Source: Cryptomeria japonica
Taxonomy: Eukaryota > Streptophyta > Pinopsida > Cupressales > Cupressaceae
Assembly: GCF_030272615.1 (NCBI RefSeq)
Contig: NC_081415.1
Span: forward strand, 187,490,270-187,554,269
Reading direction: 5' to 3'
Length of the DNA stretch: 64,000 bases
Shown: positions 12,356 through 22,899 of the stretch, in pieces
How the letters are laid out: each line of letters begins with the position of its first letter
How positions within the stretch are numbered: position 1 is the first letter of the stretch
Program-made: the position numbers and the translations under genes
Notes under the pieces: model-generated
Told to the model about the DNA's origin: nothing
The model's input: only the letters and a program-made list of their open reading frames with translations
Database searches by the model: none

Positions 12356-12670
12356 AATCGACAGTTCTGTGATAAACATATGCTGTCGATTGGATAAGCT
12401 GCTGAGAGGATACACTCAAGCAAGTCCTCTAGGGAAGACTAGGGTAGCAGATAGGGCTAGGATTGACAATTATGTGATAGAACATATGTTGCCAATCAGG
12501 AAACTACTCAAGAGGATACACTCAAGCAGAGGCCCTAGGATAGGATAGATCAAGGCACTTTGTGATGAACAGGGAGTACCAAAGAAATTGACAATTCTGT
12601 GATATAACATACATTGCCAATTGGATCAAGCTGAAATTGACAATTCTGTGATAGAACATACGTTGTCAAT
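12356..12670. repeat. Four stem-loop repeats in the 3' region of element B
   Basis: Units at 12356-12391, 12462-12496, 12587-12621 and 12636-12670 each have an 8-9 bp inverted repeat around a loop containing TTCTGTGATA.AACATA or a close variant. Arms of unit 1 are AATCGACAG/CTGTCGATT, of unit 4 ATTGACAA/TTGTCAAT. The change at two stem positions is matched on both sides, so the stem is kept while the sequence differs. Three of the four are followed by AAGAGGATACACTCAAG or a variant. Confidence 0.85.
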
Positions 12671-12845
12671 TGGATAAGCTACTCAAGAGGATACACTCAA
12701 GTAGGGGCCCTAAAGATAGGATCAAAGCAGCACTTTGTGATGAAAAGGGAGTACTACTAGGATAGAAAGCAGCACTTTGTGATGAACAGGGAATACCACT
12801 AGGATAGAAAGCAACACTTTGTGATGAACGGGGAGTACCACTAGG
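12553..12845. repeat. Tandem repeat GCACTTTGTGATGAAC..GGGAGTACCA in element B
   Basis: Four copies, at about 12554, 12729, 12772 and 12816; the last three are 43-44 bp apart in direct tandem and include CTAGGATAGAAAGCA. It lies between the stem-loops and the antisense PMD gene, in the position of that gene's promoter or 5' UTR. Confidence 0.8.
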
Positions 12846-12929
12846 ATTGACACAATTGATTTACTTGACTGCAGGAGGACCTACCGATGCTAGAGTCATG
12901 GGAGAGATTCCCTTCGACTCAGAGTTTGT

Positions 12930-14144
12930 GAGCAGAGCTGATATTCGAGGATAGAGCAACAGTTCAGGCTATGGGCTTGCGATATATTTTGTATGTGTCT
13001 GAGTTCTGGGCGAACATGGGAATGCTGACTATGCTAGCTGAGAGATGGCACTTAGAGACTTGCATGTTTCATTTGTCGATGGGTGAGATGACAATCACCT
13101 TGGAGGATGTATATAGGATACTGAGGATATCGATTGATGGGGAGTTAGTTCCTTACGATTGAGAAGGAGACAAGGATGTGCTGAGATGAGTGTTTCAGGA
13201 TCCAGGACTGGAGATGAGGGTTGGACATGTGGCTTGGGACACCATGACAATGATAGGATTGGCGCTACTAACAGTTCTGGCAAGAGTGATCAGTGGATTC
13301 CTTTGTCTGGATAGGGTGACATGAGGGTTGGCTATGGGATGGGGGAGGACTCTGGAGACATTGATGACAAAGCACACCAGGTTTGCATGGGGGTTGTGTT
13401 TGCTGGCACACTTGTATTATGAGCTGCATCAGTTTGTATATCATGGATCAGTAGGATTGGGATGCAAAGTGACATTGCTGCAGGTATGGGCATATGAGCA
13501 TATGTCGGTTACATGTTTGATACACTTTAGGGGAAGAGGACATGGGCGCAGCTATGTGCACTTGTATTATATGATTACATCACAACCACAGATTGAGAGA
13601 CTGGAGTATTAGCGCCAGGTTATGGATGAGATAGATAGTGTGATATGGAGGCCTTACTTAGATAATGAGGAGTGGGAGGATGATGCAGTGGAGCTTTCGT
13701 ATGTATTCAGGAGCAGGTATCTGATAGGGAGGATGCCATATGTGATTGAGTGACAATTGATAGATAGAGTATGTAGGTAGTTTGGCAAGATACAATGGAT
13801 GCCATAGGGTTCAGTGATGTATGCACAGACAGTGAGGGATCAGGTGCATTTTGGGCCATTGCTTTCTTATGATCAGGCTATGACACAGATGGTAGAGATG
13901 GTTCCCATGCTTGGGGATATATGGGCAGATGTGGAGGATAGGGATGGATGTAGAGTATACTACATATTGGGGAGATCATCCATTTCCACAGCTGACAGAT
14001 CCAGGGGAGCCGATAGATGGAGATGGTGGAGGTGATGAAGATGATAGTGGAGATAGTGGAGGTAGAGGCCGATGGAGGAGGTGGGGCCTAGTGGTAGAGA
14101 GGAGAGTGGCTCCGAGGAGAGAGGGCAGAGAGGAGAGATAGACT
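12930..14144 (+). pseudogene. Plant mobile domain (PMD) gene of element B, first part
   Basis: PMD is a plant domain found in MAIN/MAIL1 nuclear proteins (silencing, genome stability) and in transposable elements; its biochemical role is not settled. The frame gives RYILYVSEFWANMGMLTMLAERWH, then FHLSMGEMTITLEDVYRILRI, and further on GWGRTLETL, LLQVWAYEH and RSRYLIGRMPYVIE, matching the domain in order. At least six stops interrupt it; three of them (after PYD, LEY and YVIE) correspond to an expected Arg or Trp codon changed by one transition. The gene is antisense to B's gag-pol. It is cut at 14144 by solo LTR H and resumes at 28655. Confidence 0.8.
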
Positions 14145-14277
14145 TGTTATGATCCGATACTAAATGTTAAGTACAGACACCGAGCTAACAAGATGAGAGG
14201 GGGGGTGAATCATACAAACTTAATCTTCCATAAAATCAACAGATTCAACCTCGGTAGCTTTAACAGATATATGTAAC
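14145..14277 (-). repeat. Solo LTR 'H', left part
   Basis: Starts TGTTATGATCC next to AGACT; the other end (28654) finishes CCAACA next to AGGCT, a target duplication with one later change. Contains TGAGAGGGGGGGTGAATC like LTR I. Cut by element G after 14277. Confidence 0.85.
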
Positions 14278-14631
14278 TGTAGAAATCTAAAAATGGTCTA
14301 TGCTTGTGGAGTCATAATTTAACATTCACGCATTGCCTTATTTTAGGGTTTTTGTGTTGCATTAACATTTCTTCTATGTTGTGTACTTGGTCTTTATCAT
14401 TTGTGAGCATCGAGTCCTTCTTCTACATTCCTCATTTTCATCGCTTTCGAATTAGGTATTGTCAATAGCAATCTTCAGTCATGATTTTGGTCGATCTTAT
14501 CTTGTCGCATCATGGTGCATGCTCATTTATCATCATTTTGGACATCATCAATCCTAATCGATGATAGAATTAGGGTTTTGTCCCCTTGTCAATCTTTCAA
14601 TCATCTTTTAGTAATCATTTGCGATTATCAA

Positions 14632-14880
14632 CTTGTCAATCTTGTCATTTTGCGATCGATTCGTCATCGATCCTTGTCCCCTTGTCAATCTTGTCATTTT
14701 GCGATCGATTTGTCATTGATCCTTGTCCCCTTGTCAATCTCGTCATTCTGTGATCGATTTGTCATTGATCCTTGTCCCCTTGTCAATCTTGTCATTTTGC
14801 AATCGATTCGTCATTGATCCTTGTCCTTGTCAATCTTGTCATTTTGTGATCGATTTGTCATCGATCCTTGTCCTTTTCAA
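14632..14880 (+). repeat. 49-bp minisatellite in the 5' LTR of G (about five copies)
   Basis: Unit: CTTGTCAATCTTGTCATTTT, then a GCGATCGATT-type core, then GTCATCGATCCTTGTCCC. Units start at 14632, 14681, 14730, 14779 and about 14826. Open frames across it are by-products of the repeat. Confidence 0.9.
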
Positions 14881-15556
14881 TCATGTCAATTTGGATCAAT
14901 TAGTCATTGTTCCTTGTCAATTGGCACCTATCAATTTGATCTCCTTGTCAATCTTGGTCAACTTGGCATTGATTTTTGTCAACCAGTTTCAATCATTTAT
15001 CAACATTGGTCCTTTGTCAATCAGAATCATGATCGAACCTACATTAATTTCTTGTTGTCTTGACCTAATTACTTGTCCTCTTATTTCTAGGGTTTTATGA
15101 TTTGTTCATTTAATCCTTTTCTTCTTCTTGGTGGGTTAAATAAATCTATTTATTTAGTCCTGGGTCTCTTTCATGAATTAATTAATGGATGAAAACCTAT
15201 TAATTAATTCACCTAATTTCTATTTCATATTTTTTCTCAATTTTCCAATTTACTAATTTCTCCTAATTCCTAATTTCTATTTCTCCTATTTTCTTCAATT
15301 TTTCTATTTTTTTCCCCTAATTTTCTCCTATGTTTATGCTTCCATTTGTTGCAATCATGGAGGCTATTTTCTCTCTTCCCTTTTGTCATGGGAATGGCAT
15401 TTTAATCTTGTCATAATTTGTCATAATTTTTGTCAATCAATCTTGCATGTCAATTTTGTCATACTCCAAATTATCATTTGTCATAATTTTGTCATTCTTG
15501 ATTTGAATTTCCTTTCAAATCTCTTCATGCTAATCTTGTCCTCTCTCCAATTTGTC

Positions 15557-15565
15557 TATAAATTG
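15557..15565 (+). promoter_or_regulatory. TATA-like box in the 5' LTR of G
   Basis: TATAAATTG about 320 bp before the LTR end; conserved in the 3' LTR at 26951-26959. No canonical TGG-type primer site follows the LTR. Confidence 0.45.
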
Positions 15566-15987
15566 GATGATTTTCTTCAATGAATCAATCAACCATGCTT
15601 CTAGTATCCTTATACTACAATTTTCATCTTGTCAATCTTGCTTGCTTTCATACTTGCATTTTGCACTTGTAGGTGAGATCCACAAACAAAGTAATTTGAA
15701 GGATAAAGAAGGACAATGGAGGAACAATGAAGGAGATACATGCTTTGGTTTGCTTTTTATTTTAGTGTTTCATCTTCATGCCTTTATTGAATGTTTTTAG
15801 GATTTTCTTATCATTGCAATCTAGTTTTTGTGGTTGAGCTAATTTAATATTGCTTTGATGTTTTTCCATTTTCCTATCTACATTTTCTCGTGAACTCGAC
15901 GTGAACTAACCCCTTAACCATGTCTTGAGTGCTTTTGAGCTGATTTGTAGGTGAAAAACTCAAGAAACAGGGTGACTCAAAGCTTTC

Positions 15988-16138
15988 TAGACACTTCTGC
16001 ACCTGTGTTAAGGCATTTTGTGCCTATGTTAAGGCATTTTGCGCCTATGTTAAGGCATTCTGCGCCTATGTTTATGAGATTTGTGCCTATGTTGAGGAGA
16101 TTTGCACCTGTGTTAGTGCATTTTGCGTCTGTGTAAGG
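15988..16138 (+). repeat. About 22-bp repeat array in the leader of element G
   Basis: About seven units with core TTTTGCGCCTATGTTAAGG and variants (TTCTGCGCCTATGT, TTTGCACCTGTGTT). Matching cores, mostly inverted, occur at 25018-25130 beside the antisense PMD gene. Confidence 0.8.
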
Positions 16139-16785
16139 CCAGAAACAGAGGTAAAACCAGTGTTTTTACTTGCAAATTGCTTTGTTTTCATTCTGTTTCT
16201 TATATTATAGTTTTTCTTTGGTACTGATTCTCTATGCAACATCTTGGCGTTACGTGTGATGAAGACTAAAAAAATACAACTACTAACAAATCTTATGCAG
16301 GACGCAGTCAAAGACTTTCTCTAAAACATATTGTTTGTGATTTTTTAAAAGTAGTTGCACATGTCATTTCTTAAAGGTTAATGAACACCATGCATGCTTT
16401 GTTTGTTTTTAATTTGATTGCATGTTTTAACCCTTAGAACTGGGCCTGCCTCCCGATTTGCCTGGCACTTCGCACAGGCATTGGTGAGAGGGAATGACCC
16501 AAAGTGGTGATGGGCTAAAGCCAAGCTCTTCCGAACCACTCTAAATAACTGTGGATGCAATGAAAGTTGTAGACAATGGGTGCTGGAATTGTATTGCGAC
16601 GATTTATTCGCTGGATCAATACCCACCCGAATGGATGCCCTTACTAGAATCTCTTATTTTTAGAGGCCAAAATCTTTCTATCTATTGGCTCAGTAATTGT
16701 GATACGCGCATGCCGAAGACACCTCTCATGTACTCCTTAGTTAGAGATAGCAAGTTCTTGGGAAGTGATGCCCCTTGAACTCGAA

Positions 16786-16840
16786 GCTTGGTATGCCCGA
16801 GAAGTGAGTGCACTGTAAGGGGGAGCCAGTGCTACCAAGC
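16786..16840 (+). promoter_or_regulatory. Conserved leader stem-loop of element G
   Basis: GCTTGGTA (16786-16793) pairs perfectly with TACCAAGC (16833-16840). The enclosed sequence GAGAAGTGAGTG...GGAGCCAGTG is shared with B's leader (39466-39518, minus), where the arms are GCTTGGC/GTCAAGC. Its position between primer-site region and gag suggests an RNA packaging or translation element; function is inference. Confidence 0.65.
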
Positions 16841-16893
16841 GTCTAGCTATCTGACTGAGTGTTGTATTTTATGGTTAGAGGATCCAACAGATA

Positions 16894-17878
16894 TTGTCCT
16901 TTCCAGCCATAGGATTTGTTGTGAATGTGCTTGATTGTCTTGAGTCAAAGTCAAACAAACATTTTGTCTTCTGTGATTGTCAAAGGTTAAAACAAAAAGA
17001 AACTTTCAAAAGTGCTCATAATCAACTTGGGTTTTCAAAATCAACAACCTTCAATTCAAAACAAAATCCAAACAAAAGTCCAAATTTGTCCAAGTATTCA
17101 TCCAACATTTTAACATGGCTTGTCAAAACATTGAATATCCTTATTTCAAAATTCATGTCACTTTAGGCTAGGTCTTGCATAGTCCCACTTAGGTCCTAAG
17201 GCATATTGTCATCTCCTTTCATTTTAGTCCTTTTCATTGCAAGCATCCTCATTTTGTACTTAGGTCCAAGATCATTTTCCCTAAGTCTGCATTTCATTGT
17301 CATATCCAAGCTAGATTTCCATTTAGGTGACATTCCTGCATTATCCTTGTCATGCTAAAATTAGGTCTTGCCTAGGTTGCATTTTGCATATTCCAAGTCA
17401 TTGGTCTTCGCATATCCTTGTCATTGTATTGTCATCTTGTCTTGGCTTCATCTTGTCATATCATATCCTTAGATCATTTTCATGTCATATCCTAAGTCAT
17501 TGTCATAATCATTGCCTTCTTGCATTTAGTCTAAAAAATTTGGTTTGTCAAACTTGAAAAATCAAAACTTTGGATGATACCCTAAGTTGTTGTTAGGGAG
17601 TCTTGACCTTGTCTAAAATTTGTCCTTTCATTAATATCATTTTTGTCAAACCTAGCTTAGTATCCAAGCATATAGGTGAGACATTGTCAATTTGTCCTAT
17701 TGTCATTTGGTCCTTTGTCCTTTAAGGTCTTGGCTTTATTTCAACTTCCCAAGGTTGTGTCTTTAGCTTTGCATTTCAAAAGTTTTTCCAAATCTTGAAA
17801 AACAACAAAAAACATTAAGTTGCATTGTCATCCTTTTAGGTTGCATTTGTCAATCCCATTAGTTGCATTGCATAGTGA
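16894..17878 (+). other. Leader of element G, low-complexity pyrimidine-rich
   Basis: No credible coding sequence. TTGTCAT, CATATCC and TTAGGTC-type words recur many times without a fixed period. It joins the leader stem to the start of the large ORF. Confidence 0.6.
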
Positions 17879-20640
17879 CATGTTTGTTGAAATGAGGTCT
17901 CAACCTTCTTACGAAGCCATGCCATCACAATTGAGAAATCAATCATGTCAATCCAATCTCTACATGTCTCAAAACTTGGATCAAACTTATCACGATGATG
18001 TAAATGTCCAAATACAAAAACTAGAGGAGAAACTAGCTCAAGAAAAGGAGATTTTGGAACAAAAAGTGAAAAACATTGAGAAGAATAGACCACAAATGTC
18101 CAAAATGTTTCAAAAATTTCAAGGTCCAAACCCAAAATTTGAGCCAATTGATGTAAAAGCTCTTATCAAATGATCAGACATACCAACTCTCATCTCTCAA
18201 ATAGAGATGATGAAACAATTTCAAAAAACAAGCACAAATTTTAATCAAGTCCCAAATCAAAATTCATTTGGTCAAATTTTAGTCAATCAAATCTCGAATC
18301 AACAACATATCCAACAGACACAACCAATGGTCCAACATATACGACCAACACAACCAATGGTCCAATTTCAACAATATGTCCAACCGACTGTCAAGTATCA
18401 ACAACAAACTCAATGGACAACTCAGTATCAACAACTACAATCACAAATTCAAAAACAAAACTTACAACATGCACCAAGCCAAATTTTGAACATGTCAAAC
18501 CAATTTGATCAACATCTAGTTTGAAATCAAAACATGACATCAGACCAGAACCAACTCCTTTCCAAACAAGTTCAAATTCCAGATACAACTATGTCAAAAC
18601 CTTGAAAGAAAGGTGGCCTTATTGCAAGGATCTTAAGGAAACTACCAAGTGGTTTTTTGAGGAAGATCAAAATAATACACTTATGTCTAGCAATGCCTCA
18701 TCCCCCCACAAACAAATTGACTCTCCAGTGGCATCTATCCCTACACCTTTAGAAGTTTCAAAAGAACCTTCCATATTGTCCTCATCAAACAATACACCTA
18801 AGGATGAAATTACCCAAGGGCTATCCATAATTGATTGCCAAAATAATCCAATTCATGATGCACATCCTTGTCATGTTTTAGAAATACTAGACCCAATGCA
18901 ACCATGCACTTTATTGCCATTACCTATTTTAGAGGACCCCATTTGAAGTCCCTCTTCCTCATGTTCAAGCATTGATTCCTTGCCAGAATCCATCACAAAT
19001 GTTCAAAGTGTATTTCCTTCATGCCAAAACATTGATTCCTTGTCAGAATCCCCCATGCATATCCAAAGTCCAACCTCATGTCAAGAGGATAATTTAGAGC
19101 ATGAAGAAACGTGTCTTAAAAAAGATCAAGATCAAGATCCCGAAACCTTATCATCCCATCCAATTGTTGACAAAGATCCCATTTCCCTAGACACTCACAA
19201 TGATTCCATTATTCCTATCCATTCTATCCAAGAACACAATGTCCTTTCAAATCCCATTGGCATTCCACTTCCTAAGAAAGATCAAGATATCCCTTCCATC
19301 CTTTCTGATGATCCCATTAAAAGTCAAGAGAAAAGCACCTTTAAAGAGGTTTCCAATGATCTTCCTCCTTGTCAAGATCAAATCATTCCTTCAAATCCTC
19401 CACAAGATCCACTTGTTCCTCCATCTCCTTGTCTTAATGCTCCATATACACTCCAAGATCGCATTTCTTTTGATGATCCCATTATTTCTCCCATTCCATC
19501 TCTTGAAGAGCCTGTCATTGAACCATGTCCATTACACAATCCTAGCCCCCCTCATGATCCTAATCCCCCTCATGATTCTAATATGTGAGTGCAAGATGTT
19601 CATGAACCCTCAAAATGCATAATGGGTTCTTCCACTTTGGTGCAATCCGATCCACTTCAAGATCTCATTATTTCTCTCATATCATATCCACCTCATAATT
19701 GACTCGCGTCTTCTTCCCAAAGAAAAGAGTATCCTACAAGTCAAGATATTGATAAAGGCAAAGGAGTAGATCTCCATAAGAAAGAATCCCTTCATGTTAA
19801 AGAAAATATTAAGGGTCATGGCCTTAGTGAAATTCCTCAAGATGTGGGTACCCCTACTAAATCCAACATCCCTTCAAAATCCAAACATATCCCTTCCCCA
19901 TCATATTTTCCATCCATCTTAGGTCCTTATATCCCTTCATCCTCTATGAAAGGTCAAAAAAGGAACACATATTTGAGTAACTTTCATCCATCCAAAAGAA
20001 CTCCATTTCATTCATATCAATCCATGCATTCCTTTCCTCCTCCAAGCAATTTGAATGCCAAGTATAAAAGTCATAAGTCTAGAAATCCACATGTATTCAA
20101 GGATCAACATGTCCAATATAATCGACATGTCAAAACAAAGAACAATATGATCTATAAAGAAAAAGAAATATCCAAAAGGCCACAAAGGCCCACTAAGAAA
20201 AATAAAGAAAAGTCAAAATATATATGGGTTCCTAAATCCCTTGTGCAAGCAATGCACTCCAAGGAACCACAAAAGCATGAAAAATAAAAAACCATGTGGA
20301 TCCCTAAGCAACTCCTTGAAGCACAAAAGCCTAAAGAAACATCCAACTTGGCACCCAAAGTTTCTATTCCTCCATCCAACCCTCTCAAATTTGTTCCTCC
20401 ATCACCTTCTTCATCCGTTTTGGGCCCTTATGTCCCAAAATCCATAGCCTTTCCTCCGTCAAAATCTCAATATCCAAAATACATTTTTCCTCCATCAATC
20501 CACCACCCATCAAGGTGTGTGCCAATGTTGATCTTGCCTTCATTTCCATCCACTGAAGCCCAATTCTTCCAATACCCTATCCATTATCCAATGCATATTT
20601 TCCATCCTTCGATCCCTTTGGTCCAATCCTTTGCATAAAT
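17879..20640 (+). pseudogene. Large unrecognised ORF of element G (about 920 codons, interrupted)
   Basis: Not recognised. It sits where gag-pol lies in related elements, but no gag core, CCHC, protease or polymerase motif is visible. The first part (from ATG 17879) has a charged, coiled-coil-like segment (QIQKLEEKLAQEKEILEQKV) and then a Gln-rich region with TQPMVQ repeats. A stop is at about 18171 and a frameshift near 18521. The rest runs in one frame to 20638 with a few stops (about 18943, 19586, 19700, 20285) and is Pro/Ser-rich with recurring SIDSL, DPI and PPHD words. Near the end come internal repeats: SILGPYIPSS against SVLGPYVPKS, and IWVPKSLVQA against MWIPKQLLEA. Basic residues dominate around 20000-20290. 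It could be a highly diverged Gag-like particle protein. Confidence 0.6.
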
Positions 20641-20738
20641 CCTTGCCTTAGTTTCATCTCTTTTTCCATGTCCTTATCCTACCAACGTCTTTGAGCATAC
20701 TTTTAAAGGTCATGGTCCATTTTTTTCAAGGCTACTAT

Positions 20739-20850
20739 CCAAAAAAAAAAAAAAAACACAATAATATGCTTGATTCCTTCTTCCATCCCCTATCATTTGT
20801 CCATCTTCTATTGAAAAAGTCAAAATACAAAAAAAAAAAAAAAAAAGACA
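20739..20850. repeat. Two poly(A) runs after the large ORF of G
   Basis: Runs of about 16-18 A at about 20741-20756 and 20830-20846. In B the matching position between the GTGAAAACC boxes is T-rich on the plus strand (A-rich in its sense). Confidence 0.85.
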
Positions 20851-20885
20851 AAAGAAAAAAGTAAAGCAAAAATAATTCATCCACT

Positions 20886-20953
20886 GGTGAAAACCTGGCA
20901 AACAAGCGCCTTGGGAAAGTACCATGATGAAAACCTAGCAAATAGGCATCATG
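20886..20953 (+). promoter_or_regulatory. GTGAAAACC-box stem-loops of element G
   Basis: Box 1 (20886-20910) is GGTGAAAACCTGGCAAAC plus AAGCGCC. Box 2 (20923-20953) has perfect 7-bp arms CATGATG/CATCATG around loop AAAACCTAGCAAATAGG. The same boxes lie after integrase in B, C and D; B's box 2 has arms CATGGTG/CACCATG, a compensatory change. Function unknown; RNA structure or protein site. Confidence 0.75.
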
Positions 20954-20959
20954 TGTAAT

Positions 20960-22880
20960 CTATGAACTTCTTGCATACTATACTTGGGGACAGGTTTTAT
21001 CCTATCATATCCTTTTGTCCTTCATTGTTCAATTATCCTATCGAACCCCTGTCATTACCCTTCATATCCTATTGTCCCTCATGTCCAGTTTCCCTTTCCA
21101 CCTTTGATCTTGACAAGGCTGAGGATCGTCATGAGCATCATGCATCTTGTTTGCAGCTTTTAGTCCATCATAGCTTTTGGTCTTTATCCATTTGCTTATT
21201 ATAACCTTTCATCCATATTCCCTGTCTTATTGCAACTTTCTGCCACTATCCCATATCCTATCCCGACCTTCAGTCCATGTTCCTTATCCATTCTTGGTCT
21301 TGCTTATCCTATCCATATCTTATCACTATCCATACACTCTTTTTCATTCCTTGATCTTGATCTAACATAAGGACACAAAATTTAAACATAGTTTCAAAAA
21401 CCTCTTGACATGTCCCTCATGCCATGTCACTACTTTACATTGCCATATCCAATCTCTTGTCCCATTGTCTCCATAATAAAAGGCCTTTGTCTTCCCTCTA
21501 TCCACCAACATTTTAGCAAGCCTATTTATTCACCTGTCATATTCCTTGCCTTGCTAGACACTAGGGGCAAAATCATAAAAATTGAAAAATGTCCTGAAAA
21601 AAATCCCTAAAAATCAAATAATGTCCTGAAATAATCCAAAAAAAATCAAATAATGTCCTTAAAAAATTCCTAAAAAGTCAAATAAAGTCCTGAAAAACGA
21701 TCAAAAAATTTCAAAACATCAAAATCCAAAAACAATTTCTTTGGCATTTTGCATTTTGTCAATAAATGGTCCCCTCTGTGCATAAACAAATCGCTGAGCA
21801 TACATCCAACAACAATCAATCAAACATTGTGCTTTAATGAAATCACGCATTAACAGATGAACTTTTCAATCAAACTAGACATTCACACTGATCAAAATTG
21901 TCATGTCAATCAATCAACATCAATATCATTTGTCCTTGTCACTATTATCATGGGTCTTATACAGGGTGTGGTATACTCGAAAGCAAGCTGTGTCCTATCT
22001 TAGACGGGGTACCGCATTCCCTGAAACCAGACAACATGATCATTCTTGTTTTCCACCTTTGACAATGATGATCAGAGTGTTTGTTTGACTAGGTTGAATT
22101 TGTGCGTCTTATCTTTTTACTGATTTATCTTTGGCTTCGATCATGTTCCTATATTGCTCGATGATGTCACTGAGTGATTTAAAGTGACCGGGATGGTTCA
22201 TGGTCCCCTTTCCTTGTTTGCTATTTGTGGAATGTTTGTCACAAACTGGGGCAACTATATCATTGGGTGTCTGTGATAAGTACGTTTGCTTTGTGAACGC
22301 CACACATACCTCGACCCTTGATGTATGCACCCTAGGATGCTTCACTCATTCCTTGTGTGCGATGTGTCTTTCTTTGGCAAAAGGGGTTGCATTCTAGCTC
22401 TAGCCTTCAATGCCATGATGCTCTGCATTTGCTTTGCTACAATAAATAAAGGTTCTCACCTACTTATGTGCATTTGTGAAAGTAAGTTTTCCTTCATCTC
22501 TAACTATCCTCTGTCTAATTTCTTCTTACTAACATTACTTCTGTCAGTCTTGGCAGTCCATCCAGTTTAGTTCTCTGATCTCCAAATAAATAAGCTGCAT
22601 TCTGCATTTATGAGTTAGTACACTTGCATTATATCAAGCCCATACAAAGCATTTTATCCATTTCATCTTATAAATGCATCAAAAACATAAACAACATTCA
22701 TACATGTTCCAAAGATAGTACATAGACAGTGCATAAGACATCCATACATGGAAAGTAAACATAAGCCATAACACATTGCATCCCATCATATAGCTGCATA
22801 TCATATCATATATCAAAAAATTGTATCGGCGTACAAAATTGGACTATCTGTCCTACGTAAGGCCCACAAGCTGAGTACAT
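20960..22880. other. Spacer of element G between sense ORF and antisense PMD gene
   Basis: No gene recognised. Contains CATATCC/TATCC-rich sequence, a degenerate tandem repeat of about 30 bp at 21586-21706 (words AATGTCCTGAAAA and AAATCAAATAATG, four to five copies), and then ordinary AT-rich DNA. It lies tail-to-tail between two genes, so it should carry both 3' ends. Confidence 0.6.
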
Positions 22881-22899
22881 AATGTCAAATGTCCCCATC

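Larger units (their letters stand above)
14278..15882 (+). repeat. 5' LTR of element G
   Basis: Matches 25671-27276 end to end. Near the start most differences are CG in the 3' copy against TG or CA here. Holds five 49-bp minisatellite units and a TATAAATTG box at 15557-15565. Confidence 0.95.

Noticed and set aside
12356-12845. CRISPR-like spaced repeats
   Set aside because: Repeats are degenerate, spacers are related to each other, and this is plant DNA inside a retrotransposon; no Cas genes.
14512-15100. Overlapping Ser/Leu/Cys-rich open frames in the G LTR (also 25905-26408)
   Set aside because: They run through the 49-bp minisatellite and lie in non-coding U3; they are repeat by-products.
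16378-16778. Small open frames in the leader of G (82 and 75 codons)
   Set aside because: They lie in the segment shared with B's leader as nucleotide sequence, without frame conservation.
20886-20953. Hammerhead or other known self-cleaving ribozyme
   Set aside because: The ATGATGAAAACC string is suggestive, but the CTGATGA core and the second conserved core are absent.
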